From NCBI GenBank assembly GCA_033239005.1, contig BSQZ01000037.1, positions 3,087,501 to 3,151,500 on the forward strand: 64,000 nucleotides of DNA, in the 5' to 3' direction. A model generated the notes under the pieces. The model was not told the DNA's origin. It saw only the letters and a list, made by a program, of their open reading frames with translations, and searched no databases. A program made the translations under genes and the position numbers. This stretch comes from Lamellibrachia satsuma (taxonomy: Eukaryota > Annelida > Polychaeta > Sabellida > Siboglinidae). This document shows positions 1-64,000 of this stretch, one piece after another (the first letter of the stretch is position 1; every line of letters begins with the position of its first letter).

Positions 1-127
1 ACTAGTTCTAGCTTAGTTCCCAGAAAGACGTCGTCCAAGACAGTAAGTGTGACAAAGTACAAATGATTCAGCCTACATCCATACATGGCATAGGATAAAC
101 AGACAAATCCACGTTTCAACAGTTCGA

Positions 128-386
128 TCTGGCAGGGGTGGGGTGGTACTACTACCACCCCTGGCTAGTGAGGATGGTGTGATAGTAACACACAAGATGA
201 CATCAGCCCTGCCAGGGGTGGGGTAGTACTTCTACCAACCCTGGCTAGTGAGGATGGTGTGACAATAACAAACAAGATGGCATGAGCCATGACAGGGGTG
301 GGATTAGTACTCTTACCACCCCTGGCTAGTGAGGGTGGTGTGACAGTAACATACAAGATGGCATGAACCATGCCAGGGGCACTGAC
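128..386 (-). repeat. 80-bp minisatellite abutting XDH exon 31 donor
   Basis: Three full units and a partial one (starts near 131, 211, 291, 372) with periods of 80, 80 and 81 bp. Each contains a small inverted pair, GGGGTGG against CCACCCC. The array begins within a few bases of the exon 31 donor. The exon 31 reading frame stays open through the whole array on the minus strand. Confidence 0.85.
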
Positions 387-52618
<52,232 letters not shown>

Positions 52619-53165
52619 GGCGTTGTCTGTGCAAACTGTGGACGTTTGTTAAACCAGCGTTGACGCCGTTGTCGACTGCGCTACTGCGACGCCCTGTCGA
52701 ATAACGATGTAGTTGACCTCACCGCAAAGCCTCCAACCAGCGAGTAAACATTCACTGATGTCACATACTTGCACTAGACCCTTTACCCTGCCAGAGATGT
52801 CAAGTAACATTGAAAAAAAACGCTTTTCATGATGATGTAAGGGCGGTAGATTAATAACTGACGCAGCGGGCCTGTCGTCGCCGTCGTAAGGGGTGTACGG
52901 GAAAGGAGGTTCCAGCTCCTGGTGGAAGAATGTTTAAATTTTAGGGTATATATACTCAATCATGGTACATTTTTTGGTGCAATTTCTGCGTGAAATGGTG
53001 ATTTGACAGTATATTTGGATTCGAAATGAGTAAATACAATTTTTTAATCTTGAAATTGCGGTCTGCCGGGAGATGTTGGCTCGACAGCGGTGGAGTGGTG
53101 GATTATGTAAACGCGGTAGACTTGGCACCTCTGCCCTGCACTCGGCTCACATTGACCGTTAATTA
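52619..53165 (-). promoter_or_regulatory. XDH: XDH 5' flank and likely promoter
   Basis: The 150 bp next to the ATG and a block near 53,133-53,158 recur upstream of the exon-1 copy at 59.4 kb, which supports function or recent duplication. A TATA-like GTATATATACCC reads on the minus strand at about 52,944-52,955. A CRE-like TGACATCA lies at 52,756-52,763 (minus strand). Transcription start is not known. Confidence 0.5.
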
Positions 53166-53995
53166 ACACAGCTATACAATATGCAACATATAAGCAACAT
53201 TGATCATATATACTACCATAATGTATGGAACGTCCTGTCCACTACATTAGTTATATTAGACAAATCAGGGTAAGAGATTGTATCTCAATCAGACCTGACA
53301 ACTATAACAGAAGGTAACTTATACATCAGTAAAGCCATGTGACAGCTTAAACCATCAATAGATAGTTCATACCTACACTTTCGTGAAGTAAAAACAACAT
53401 GACCACCTATGGTACCAATACAAATTCTGTCACACCGACATCTTGTCCGGCCAAACCAGATGCGGTGCCGAAAAACATGCTAAACCTTATATAGGTTATA
53501 TCCTCTGTAAAACAAGATGGTGCTTGTCGTCAGCAATACATCTTTTAACCTAGTATGCTGTCGTGCTCGTTTGGTAGATTAGAAAACGTGCACTTTTTAT
53601 AGAACCTGTGGTCTATTCGAAAGCTAGCTCATGTACGTTTAACAACGTAATCCAAAGCCACTGACTGATATTTGCCGTCAGGAATCGGGCTGTAATGATT
53701 CCATGGATTAACCCAAATCCACAAGGAAAATACCACGCGACATACTCTTGTAATGTCCAGTTACTGTTGTAATGTCCAGTTACCATTAAGTAGTTATGGT
53801 GAATGTCCCGGGAGTCTAGGCGTCCCCAGACAAATCCGTACTGTTGGCAGACAGTTTGTCTGCCTGGAACAGTAACACCCTAGTATCGGGTTACCAGGAA
53901 TACGTGGTCACGACCCTTGGTAGCTATAATACCTAATCAGATATAATACTATAGTACTGATCAATTGACCTGTCCCACACTCGCGCCATCTTAGA
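53166..53995. other. intergenic, nothing recognised
   Basis: Between the XDH 5' flank and the gypsy remnant. The only repetition seen is a short one, TAATGTCCAGTTAC, at about 53,752-53,786. Confidence 0.5.
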
Positions 53996-55955
53996 TCAAA
54001 AACGGTTCGGTCCCGCATTGCTGACACCCAATTTGACAGGAATATGTCCCAACACCTGTCCACCAGATGCTCCTGAGCTGCTATTCAGCTTCTTCATATG
54101 CGCTACGTTCCTCATCTTTCGTGGCTCCTCTTCTCTCTGAATAACCACAATATTGCCTTCAAGGTTAACCACTTCATATGGTTCTGTCTCAAATGGCGTG
54201 GTCAACTTGTTTCTCTTACTTTGCACGAGGATCACTCTGTCGCCAACTTCAATGTCATTGACCTTAGCATTTCTCTTCTTGTCTGCGTAAACTTTTTCAC
54301 ACCTTCCCCGCATCTCTCTCGCGAATTTTCATTTGCCATTGCAACTCATCCATGGGCTTTGCTCTCATCTGCATTTTTGGTAACTTGTTCCGCAGTTTTC
54401 GACCCATCAGAATCTCCGTTGGACTTACACCTGTGATGGTATGAGGAGTCGTCCGGTACTGGAACAGGAAGTTCTGTAATTCTTCCTACCAGTGTTTCTT
54501 CTATATTTCAGCTACCTTAATGGTTTTCATCACTGTCTCGTTAAAACGTTCCGCTTCCCCATTGCTTTGTGGCCAGTATGGGGCACCTTTCGTGCGTTGT
54601 ATCCCTAGATACAGGAGGAATCCTTCGAACTCAGCAGCAACAAATTGTGGTCCGTTGTCACTCCTCACGTTGTATGGCAGTCCACGTGTGGCAAACATCG
54701 TCTCGAGGCATTTGATGATGTTGTGAGCATTGGAGTTGCGCATCCATACCACTTCTTGCTGCCTGGAGAAATAATCAATGACCACCAACATACTTTCACC
54801 ATTTGGCAGTGGCCCACAGAGATATATTGCGATTTCGTCCCAAGGTCCCTGTGGGAGTGGTGTCGACGATATCGGCTCTGGACTTGGACGAACACCCACT
54901 AGTTGACACGGATAGCATACGCTGACGAAAGCTTCAACGTCTTTGTCCATTCTCGGCCACCACACTTTCTCAGTCTGGCCTTGGTGCGTACTATACCTTG
55001 GTGTCACTCGTGAGCTAGGACCAAGGCTAGTTTCAGCATCTTATGTGGGAGACCGACACGGCTTCCCTTCATTACGATCTGACTTCTCGGAGGCCATGTT
55101 CAACTCGAATACAAGGCGCTTGCATCTGTACAGACCATTTGGTGCTGCGAACGTGGTAACACCTCGAGAGTCAGGATGTAGTTCTACCTGGTGGAATGCC
55201 ATGTTCAGGTCGAGCTTTGTGAACACCTTCATTTCCCCATCTCCCGTACTGTCTGTCGACTGTGGAGATGGGTTAACGCTCCCGTTTTATGGCTTTGTTT
55301 TTTTCTCGCATGTCAAGACATCTCCATTCGGCTTCTCCATTGTCACTAGATGATTTACCCACTGTGTAGGATCATCCACTTTTTCAATGACGACCACGTT
55401 TTCAAGCACCTTCAGGTTTTGCACAACTTTCTCTCTTCTGCTGAACGGTATCCTTCTGGTTGTTTGGGCTACATGTGTTACACTTTCATCTATGTTCAGC
55501 TTCAGTTCGTAGTTCGTCAACTTGCCGAGACCAGTGAATGCCTGAGGGTACATTTCTTTCAACGTATCCTTGGTTAACCCGCCTGTGAAATACACGTCTG
55601 CTGCCAGCCCTACTCTGAGTACTCCGAGCTCTTTGGCTGTCTTAGTGTTAGCTTCTTCCACTGTACCAGACGCTGTCAACAGCAAAGCGTCTGGGTCGTC
55701 AAATATGTTTACTTTCTCCTGCGGCTTAGTTAAAGTCAGATTTTCCTCTCTGTACAATTTTCTCTTTGACACTTTGTCTCGAATGAAATAGAGAACTCGG
55801 TCTCTTATGTGGCTGTCTGTGGCCGTGTGTTTGTGCCAGACCAGTACTCTCTCCCCATCGTGACACAGTTTTTGCTGGTCTGCAGAAACTTCGCGTGGGC
55901 AACCTCGACAAGGACATGGTGGATATTCACGGTATATCGAATTCCACCCCATCAC
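53996..55955 (-). mobile_element. Ty3/gypsy pol remnant (RT-integrase) upstream of XDH
   Basis: Minus strand, in order: protease/RT lead (EKVNIFDDPDALLLTASGTV, YFTGGLTKDTLKEMYPQAF, PTQWVNHLVTMEKPNGDV), RT (VFTKLDLNMAFHQVELHPDS, TFAAPNGLYRCKRLVF), then integrase (YSTHQGQTEKVWWPRMDKDV, VVIDYFSRQQEVVWMRN, VRSDNGPQFVAAEFEGFLLY, YWPQSNGEAERFNETVMKTI) and a C-terminal chromo-like tail (VNDIEVGDRVILVQSKRNKL). The FADD box and RNase H are missing, an internal deletion. LTRs were not found. Confidence 0.88.
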
Positions 55956-57369
55956 GGATTGTGTTATCGTGGGTCATCTACCTGTTCGTTGTGCTTGGGT
56001 CTATGCCTCTGTGGCCTAGCAGGCAGACGGTTGACGCACACATGCCAGATGTGTTCTAGAGAAAGCATGGGTCAACACGTGTTATTCTTGGCTGCACTAA
56101 AATTCACCTGCAGCGTCCAAGCAGCTTAAATAAAATTTCTGAACACCGAGTTCTACAGTCAGCACGAGTCGAACACTACATTAAAGGGACTGGTGAGAAT
56201 CACTCCATCGGAGTCAGTGCATTTCGTGTCAGCTCTACATCCTGGATCCGTTTCTGGCAATGCCATCGCATCACCCGGAAATCTGGCATTCTGGATCTGC
56301 TGGACCGGGGTGACCAGGCGGTTGTGGACAAGGGGTTGACGGTAGCCACATCACTATCGAAAGTAGGAGCTACCCTCGTGATTACACCATTACTGACTGT
56401 GGCACGACCCCAGTTCATTGAACAGGTGCCCCAACACAATCTTAAAGAGCATGTTCAAAATACATAAGAGTAGTTCAGTTAATTTCCACTACAGGTAGCA
56501 AATATTCAGTACCATAACATTAATTAACATTAACTAATTAATCTAGTAATTACGATCATTTTGTAGTAGTGAATATAGCATTCATCCGAACAACTTTCAA
56601 CTTTAAATCTAGTCAATTACCAACAATGTCCCAAAACCACTGCATGCTGTTTAACACGCAAACAGCACCCGGTCGTCCATCATCGCGTCTCGGGTTTTGC
56701 TGGACATCTTTTTCAAATTTGATGTGAACGTGCAACGTGCTCTTTTATCTGCTTAAATACCTGCGCGCTCGCACACACACATTTAACTCAGGGAGATGAT
56801 TCCCTAGATTTCATAAATGGACTCACCATCAAGTAGTCGACCTACTTGCCAACATTTTTTTTTGCCTTCTTAGAAGGCTGAACAAATTATTGTCTCGTAT
56901 GACGTTGTGTGCGAAGAAGGTCCTTGAGCAGATGGATACTCGAGACAACAGTATCAAAGTCCGTAAGACGTGCACGTGTCGTCAATGGCTAGAAAGTAAT
57001 CATTGAAAAGTAGTCGTACTATTATTATTTTTTTTTATTATCACAAGTAGCAGCAGCAATATATTTTCCAACGTCTCTGCCGAAATTCCTATGTCGAAAT
57101 TAAGAGTTTGACCCATTTATGTAATGACCTTCACACATTAACCTATAAAGGTACATACCCAAATTGAACTAATTAACGATTATGTCTAGACTCTATAGTG
57201 CTTCGCAATGTGTGTTTATTACTCAATCACGTACATACCTCGTTATTGACCAAACCGAGTAGTATTTGGTTTCAGAACTCTGTTCGACGGTAGCACTTAA
57301 CTCATACATCGAACATTTGAACCCGCGAATTGAACTCCTTTTCATTCGGTAAGAAATTATAAACTAAAT
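55956..57369. other. intergenic, unclassified
   Basis: No recognisable coding similarity. It may include remains of the gypsy element's gag region near 56.0-56.4 kb. Confidence 0.4.
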
Positions 57370-58195
57370 TGTTTTTTGTGTGCAGAATCTCATATAATTG
57401 CACACATAATATTCATACGTAAATACGTATCTTACGCTCTCAATAATATATGTACATACATAATTAGTGCTGTTGTTGCACAAATCAACTTTACCGCCAT
57501 AAACCGCGTATGCGGGAAAAGTTACAATCTCCCCCAGCCGGTTTTTTGTGGCAAGTTAGTTTACATAGCGTGACGGCACGATTCATATATTATCAGAATA
57601 TATATTTCACTTGGATTGCTCGTTCATTTACAGATGCATTAGTCATTATATGATATATGACATACGCCTTACGCCTATGTGGATGTTCATTGGCTAGCCC
57701 ATATTTCATTATGGAGGAGATGTGACAGGAATCCAGGGGATACTCAAAACATTATCAGTATACGATCCTTGAGAATTAATTACCCAATACCTTTAATTTG
57801 ATACCTTATATGCGTTGTGTGCATTAACGTGCGTTGTATGCAGAAAACACCCATCAAAAGTGGAATTTCTCTCAAGGATGGTATACCTGAAATACATCGA
57901 TTTATCCCCTCTATCCACCAACATGGTTGGAGGTTGGCCTAAAATAGATGGGAGGTGGAATTTTGAGGTGGGGTGTGCTAATGACAATAAACGTATAATT
58001 TGATAGTTTATGTAGGTTAATTGTTCATTTATGTTGAAGTGTTACTGATAATGTTGTTTTTATTATGTGTCCTTTCGTTTTTCTTCGTCCCATGTCTTTC
58101 CGTGTGCGCTGTAGGTAAGACAGACCGATATCACGCAATCACTTCACCAAATTTAGGCCATTGTATTAGATAAACTACAACTGGTTATGTTTATA
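57370..58195 (+). repeat. inverted copy of the repeat at 51.7-52.35 kb
   Basis: See the partner in XDH intron 1. Ends recognised here are TTGTGTGCAGAATC and GGCCATTGTATTAGATAAAC. Confidence 0.8.
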
Positions 58196-58403
58196 TTAAT
58201 TATCTAAGCCCATTTGAAGCCGATAATATGAAATCACTGGCAATCCTGCGCATTTCTCGCAGTTTTTGCGAATCTACGTACTGTAGCGTTTCTACGATTG
58301 GGTGGCGCCCGCGTTCCTACAAACTTGTCGTTTTCTAGAGCCTGGGTTGCACCACCTGTATGTGAAGACATCAATATACACCCAAACGATAACTTAATCC
58401 GGT

Positions 58404-58474
58404 GAAATGTAATGGCTCAGCGGTAGAATGTTCGCCTGCCACCCAGGCAGCTCGTATTTCATTCCCGTTTAACA
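58404..58474 (+). pseudogene. tRNA-Gly(GCC)-like pseudogene or SINE head
   Basis: AATGGCTCAGCGGTAGAATG (A box), TTCGCCTGCCACCCAGGCAG (anticodon arm with GCC) and a damaged B box (ATTTCATTCCC). The acceptor ends do not pair and no CCA or terminator is clear, so it is not a working tRNA gene. Confidence 0.65.
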
Positions 58475-58555
58475 ATCTTTTTAGTTGTAAAGTTACTTAT
58501 AAAGTCAATATTTTAAAATAAAAATAAACATCATGCCAATAGCACAATAACCCTT

Positions 58556-59126
<571 letters not shown>

Positions 59127-59220
59127 AAGTTAATTCATTAAATTAAACTAGCCTTTCTGATGATATTAATTAACTCAATTAACTTAATAATTGAGTGAAT
59201 TCAATAAAAAAGTTATATGT

Positions 59221-59426
59221 AGCCATGCCTGATATGTATTTATGGTCAACGTGAGCCGAGTGCAAGGTAAATCGTCAAAATTCTAGTGCAAATATATGAC
59301 GTCAGTGGATGTTTACTCGCTTGTTGGAGACTGTGAGGCGTTACTCAACAGGGCGTGGCAATAGTGCAGTTGTCAACGGCATCAACGATGGTCTAACAAA
59401 GGTGCAAAGTTTGCACAGACAACGCC
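59221..59426 (+). promoter_or_regulatory. 5' flank of the XDH exon-1 copy
   Basis: Matches the XDH 5' flank in inverted orientation: GTGAGCCGAGTGCA, TGTTTACTCG-TTGGAG and AGTTTGCACAGACAACGCC. About 350 bp present in the XDH flank, including its TATA-like site, are absent. A perfect CRE-type TGACGTCA occurs at 59,297-59,304, where XDH has TGACATCA. Confidence 0.7.
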
Positions 59427-59477
59427 ATGTCGACGTACGACGAAAGCGAGCTGGTGTTTTTCGTGAACGTCAAGAAG
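59427..59477 (+). pseudogene. inverted copy of XDH exon 1
   Basis: An open 17-codon exon, MSTYDESELVFFVNVKK, followed by the same donor GTAATC as XDH exon 1. It differs from XDH exon 1 by Asn5Asp and Gly15Val; the Gly is normally conserved in the VNG turn. No second exon is seen in the 4.5 kb to the right, but XDH intron 1 is 5.7 kb long, so a body could lie outside. It could be the start of a divergent paralogue or an isolated duplicate; I favour pseudogene. Confidence 0.7.
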
Positions 59478-59869
59478 GTAATCCAATAGAAACACTTTAG
59501 TGTGTTACGCCTGTTTCTGGTGCAACTGGCCAAGTTACAATTATCGCTCACGTAACTGTCAGCATTGACAATGTTTACCAGTTTTTCCGATAGCTATAGT
59601 ATTTATCTAGCACTATGCCTGCCTTCTCCTAGCCTGTGTAGATTTGGAATTACGACCTCGAATTATTTTAAATTGCAGCCCCAATGCAATTACATAATTT
59701 GATTAGCGTTGCGTTTTTTTAAAGGCAAGCAGGTGTATTTACTTACTAGGGATTCTAGCTCCGTTTTGTTAAAAATACATGTTGTGCTGCGGCTACATTG
59801 GTAGAAAATGCTCTGGGCTATTCCAGTTTAGGCCACTGAGATATTTATATACCTCACAGAGGTCCGCTT

Positions 59870-60115
59870 CAAATGATCTATGTTAGATAAGAACCGATAG
59901 GTGTTCTGCTGAGTGTCATCGCTCTCTTTTGAACTTTCACTAATTCATTTATATCCTTTTGATAGAAAGGATTCCAAGTTGGCGATGCATATTCCAGCAC
60001 TGGTCGCATCAATGGTTCATATGACAAATTTAGTAGTATTTTCCAATCTTCTTTCAAAATATCGTTTATTAGCCCTGTGCGTTGATTAGCCTTTATTATC
60101 GTAGTGTTCTTACAT
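59870..60115 (-). repeat. non-LTR retrotransposon RT C-terminal fragment
   Basis: Minus strand encodes IIKANQRTGLINDILKEDWK, LRPVLEYASPTWN-like LMRPVLEYASPTWNPFYQK and DINELVKVQKRAM, typical of CR1/jockey-type RT C-termini. Only this part remains. Confidence 0.8.
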
Positions 60116-60300
60116 CATCACCTTGACGGCGCCAGCGTATGCCGCTGGCTTACAACATGTGCACCCCAAATGTAACTAATGGGTATATAGCGTACGTGGC
60201 GCCAGGTCCCACAGCTAGATAGAGACACCATACTAATGAATATAATCGTATACGCATTAAATGTGTATTGTTAGGCATCGTACTGATCACTGAGTTATCA

Positions 60301-60420
<120 letters not shown>

Positions 60421-60534
60421 TGTTGATGCTGAATGACCAAGGATGATGGTCCGAATTAATACTATAAAACACAGATATGTCAGTTATACAGTCATTAGCG
60501 TCAGAGGTGCACATAACATGATCTTCGTGCGCAA

Positions 60535-60606
60535 GGGTTCCTACAGTCACTGACACAAGGGATCCTACAGTGTCTGACAAAAGGGACCCTACAGTCACTG
60601 ACACAC
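60535..60606. repeat. 24-bp tandem repeat x 3
   Basis: Units at 60,535, 60,559 and 60,583 of the form GGGATCCTACAGTCACTGAC plus four bases. Confidence 0.9.
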
Positions 60607-61139
60607 GCATAAGTTGACAGCTAGCCACTAGAAATGGGCACAGCATGAGTGTCATAGTCCTCAAATATGACCATGCCCCTGCTCACAAATAATTTCACAT
60701 GCAGTATAAGAAATGGCAAAATGGGAGACCGTCTCAAAGTCACTGGCACTATATTCGTAGACCTTGTACCCGGAAGTAAAACAGTGATCCGTCCCCACGT
60801 CTATGTACGGTCCACTTTCTCAGCAGATGTTACCAGGAGGCCCGTAGCTAGGCTGGAGCGCGGGGGACAGACCGTTGTGCACCCATAATGATCAGCAAGA
60901 TATTGTTAATGTACTGAGTATGTTGGAAACATCAGCCAGGTATCGATCTCAACCGCATCATCAGTCAACGTTATGACGGTGCAAGTGTACTGTCTGGAGT
61001 TCGAGGAGGTGTCCAAGTCGAAGAAGTCATACAGCAAAGACTGAGCAAGGTCATCCCGAACATCCACCGATTCAATCACCAGCTGCATTTGTTTATTGCC
61101 CACGCACTTGAGCAGTTGGACGGTCCATAAAACTGGCAT

Positions 61140-61590
61140 CTGCCTTACACAATTTCACAAGAAGGCCAGTGATTGCCAACATTTACGAAGGCGACAAAAT
61201 AATTGAAAAGTTTTCTTGATCAACGGTGGACAGGCCAGTATGAAACTGTCAAAGTTATAATTGGCAACCATGCAGTGCTAGTTGACGCGCTTGAAGAGGC
61301 GACAAGCTTACCTACCTTGCCATGTGACACAAATGTTCTTGAACTAGTGACCAAAATACAAGAAACGATGTTTATCTTCATCGCGTGTCTGCTTCATGCA
61401 GTGATTGGTCTTCTTCTGCCATCTAAACGACTGTGGCAAGCAGAGATGACTAATCTGACATCACGTGTGGAGGTGGTTGAAACCACCATTTTGGCAGTAA
61501 CGGCCTTAAGAACAGATTATATATTCGAAGACCTGCTGACCACATCAGAGTTAATGTTTGCAACGCATTCACGTGAACTGGAACCAAGAT
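61140..61590 (+). mobile_element. possible hAT-type transposase fragment
   Basis: Encodes FLDQRWTGQYETVKVIIGNH followed by LVDALEEATS, resembling the TRWxxRYxAVxxL segment of hAT/ZMYM-like transposases. The frame at 61,203-61,589 is open for 129 codons. No terminal repeats were found. The assignment rests on one short motif. Confidence 0.45.
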
Positions 61591-61679
61591 AAAAACCCAT
61601 TATTTTTCACGTAGCCTAGTGGAGATGACAGTACAACTAATCAGCTGTACTTCCGCATCGTTGGTTTACTTTGCTTAAA

Positions 61680-62940
61680 CTCGACGCCCGGTTTGGCGAA
61701 TGCTGTAAGTCACTGTACACCGTCCTGACGACGTTACGCGCCAAACATAATGGTTTTCCTGATGTCAAAAAAAAAATAAACCATTGTTAGAGCTTATTCT
61801 AGGCCCCATCAATGAGAATGATCTGTGTCACAAGTAGAAGTTGCACTGCTCCTGAACCCTTTAGAAAGCACTCCTGGACACAACATCTCCCAAACCACAG
61901 TCACTATACAGGAATTTATAGGTACGTACAAATGAAACACTACAATGTTGTAAACGGTTTTCGCTTGTCATCAAAACTGCCACGCGTCTTGAAACAACAG
62001 TTTGTGAAGCGAACTTCTCACCACTTTACCCCACACTTACACTACACAGATGTTCAATGCAATACAGCAACGCCTCAGCAGCCTCATTCTCCTATAATTC
62101 GAAAGAAACTTGACACAGAGCATCACCCACAATGAATTTTTGAAGTAGTATCAGCAACAATGTAGCGTATTCTGCTCAGGTAGCTGCAATAGAGTTTAAT
62201 TACACCAGGCTGCAAAACACGGCAAGCACAACACACGACATACACACAGAGCCTGCCTGATGTCTTATTCACACCTTTGAGTAGACCTCTACAATGACTC
62301 GTCGTTTTTCTGCATCGTCAATGGGCACACATTGCTCACAACGGCATAACATTCAAGGTAATGCGTTTCGAGTGCACATACCAGCCCATAGCACGGATTG
62401 CAAGTGTGCAGCACTCACATGACGTTCACAGCAGGCTCTTCACAAGTCCACTTAACGTACAAGTGTGCACAATGACAATCGCCACCTGGTCAGCATCAGC
62501 ACTGTCAGCAGGTGCAACTCCCCGGTGTCCAGGACTGTTGCTATTGCATAGAAAGCTCACGACATACCCAAAACACAACCACGTACCTGTACCTGCTGCG
62601 AGCCCACTGAAGTCACGGAAAAGCTTCATTGACGGGTTTCTCGTGAACATCACACAACCGCCGAACTCACGTGGAATTTGGAAATAATGTCTACGACTGC
62701 AATATACAACAGCAGTCGTTAAAATGGGATTACCTACCATCGGGATCTGGCCTCCTGTGTCGCCGACTACTGGACGATCATTGCCAACTGGAAGACTGAA
62801 GCACTGTTGTGGACCGTGCTAAGGCATGCGCCAAAAAATGGCAACAGCTCGTAGGCAGGACTAGACAAGACGACCCAACAGTGCAGTTGCGTGTTCCATC
62901 TGGTGACTATATTAAGCTACGACGGTGACGCGATGCAGGT
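61680..62940 (+). mobile_element. unclassified repeat, uninterrupted partner of 47.1-50.2 kb
   Basis: Contains GTTTGGCGAATGCTGTAAGT, CAACAGTTTGTGAAGCGAAC, ACGTACAAGTGTGCACAATG and ATGGCAACAGCTCGTAGGC, mirrored in the 47-50 kb copy. The right end encodes VVDRAKACAKKWQQLVGRTR, faintly like a MADF/Myb helix of Harbinger-type elements. That resemblance is weak. Confidence 0.55.
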
Positions 62941-63720
62941 AGACTTCAACAATTTAACAGTATCATTTGTATTTACGTTGAAAAAAACCACGAACACTCC
63001 TTTGATTGTAGCCTACATTGCTACAACACAATGCATTTGTAAGATTATAACATTTACCAAACAGCAAACGACAAGAGTTGAAACACATGAAAACATTTCA
63101 CTAACAGTTATACTTTGTTATATTTGACCGGGAAAGTATTATATAGACCCAGTCAGATGCGCCAAGTCTCACATTTTTATGGTGATATGTTGGTTTTGAT
63201 CAATGAAAAAATCAGAATCTCACGACTACGGATCGCTCGCAGCGCCATCTCGCGAATAATCTGATAGTACAATGTTACTACCTCGCCATAACATGCGAAC
63301 GCCATTTTTACTGTTTTGGAGAGTGATCTGAGTTCGCTTCGGTTGTAATATTAATAGTAACTTGATGTTTGTTATTAACGATATTATTGTTGATAACAAA
63401 CCTTGGAACCGATGAATAAACCTAGGTAAAACGCGCTAATACATGCAGTTACGAATCTCGCTATTCCTGCTGTGTCACATTGTCAATGACATAGTCATAG
63501 GAGAGGACTGGCTCTGCAGGCTGCAGCCGTGCAGGTGACTGCATTGACATTGTATACTGGTCAGCGTCAAATTCAAGCTACTTAATAGAATATGCCGTTT
63601 TCACAAAAATCTGACGAATGTTTGTATGCAAGAGATTGATATACCAATTCACTAACAGTTACTTCATCAATTCAATACAAACACATTGTTAGAAAAGAGT
63701 TCTCACTTAAATTCGAGCTA

Positions 63721-63854
63721 AATAATCATCACAGGAAAGTTATTGAACGGACCCATTGTGTTTGTACATTAATAGTTATAAATATAAATTTTAATGCATA
63801 AAAACAATGTCAATTGGTCCGTTCATTAACTTTCCTGTGCTGTGATGATTATTA
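63721..63854. repeat. foldback inverted repeat (small MITE-like)
   Basis: ATAATCATCACAGGAAAGTT ATTGAACGGACC at the left is mirrored as GGTCCGTTCATTAACTTTCC TGTGCTGTGATGATTAT at the right, with about 50 bp of AT-rich loop. Confidence 0.85.
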
Positions 63855-63955
63855 CGAATAGTTGCATACATTTTCGTCCGATAAAGTGAAATGTGTGTAT
63901 ACATCAAGGCCACCAATGTGGCGCGACACAACTGCCATCTAGCAATAATTTTCCG

Positions 63956-64000
63956 TGTGTGTGTGTGTGCGTGTGCGTGTGCGTGTGCGTGGTGTGTGTG
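63956..64000. repeat. (GT)n/(GTGTGC)n microsatellite
   Basis: GT dinucleotides and GTGTGC hexamers running off the right edge. Confidence 0.92.

Noticed and set aside
58404..58474. Functional tRNA-Gly gene
   Set aside because: The acceptor stem does not pair and the B box is damaged; annotated as a pseudogene or SINE head.
60667..61139. Open frames at 60.67-60.89 kb (plus) and 60.91-61.14 kb (minus) as host exons
   Set aside because: No recognisable domain and no convincing splice partners; their length is expected by chance.
61140..61590. Host zinc-finger MYM-type gene
   Set aside because: Only one short transposase-like motif is visible, with no exons or zinc fingers; a transposon fragment is simpler.

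Overview
The window is animal nuclear DNA: AT-rich, intron-rich and crowded with retrotransposons, SINEs and long AT/GT microsatellites. The CR1-, L2-, jockey- and RTE-like LINEs, Penelope and Ty3/gypsy elements, and tRNA-derived SINEs suggest a marine invertebrate, perhaps a lophotrochozoan. The species cannot be fixed from sequence alone.

One host gene dominates: xanthine dehydrogenase/oxidase (XDH) on the minus strand. I could place 31 coding exons, plus one candidate micro-exon, from the start codon at 52,618 down to 387. The splice phases are mutually consistent. They encode about 1,170 residues in the order N-terminal 2Fe-2S domain, second 2Fe-2S domain, FAD domain, linker and most of the molybdopterin domain. 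All eight cluster cysteines are present, as are the counterparts of bovine Gln767, Glu802, Arg880, Phe914 and Phe1009, which indicates XDH rather than aldehyde oxidase. The last exons, about 12 percent of the protein including the Glu1261 region, lie beyond the left edge.

Layout from left to right. 0-8.4 kb: XDH exons 31-23, with a CR1-like LINE in intron 28. 8.4-14.1 kb: intron 22, filled by a minus-strand CR1-like LINE that carries a nested L2-like LINE and a 1.0 kb element flanked by ACGT. 14.9-19.2 kb: exons 22-18, with a 929 bp TIR element in intron 19 and a long inverted repeat at the exon 19 acceptor. 19.6-24 kb: a jockey/CR1-superfamily LINE in intron 17. 26.3-32.7 kb: exons 17-9, with two Penelope 3' ends head to head. 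33.1-36.3 kb: a second copy of the ACGT-flanked element and an RTE-like LINE. 36.4-39.1 kb: exons 8-4. 39.3-41.9 kb: a gypsy element with both LTRs and a nested LINE. 42-52.5 kb: SINEs, LINE fragments, an unclassified interrupted repeat, and exons 3, 2 and 1. 52.6-64 kb: XDH upstream region, a decayed gypsy element, AT palindromes, and an inverted extra copy of XDH exon 1 with part of its upstream DNA at 59.2-59.5 kb on the plus strand.

There are no prokaryotic operons, CRISPR arrays or phage features. The least expected signals are the second, divergently oriented XDH exon 1, one well supported GC-AG intron, a phase-predicted micro-exon, and several nested or inverted mobile-element structures.
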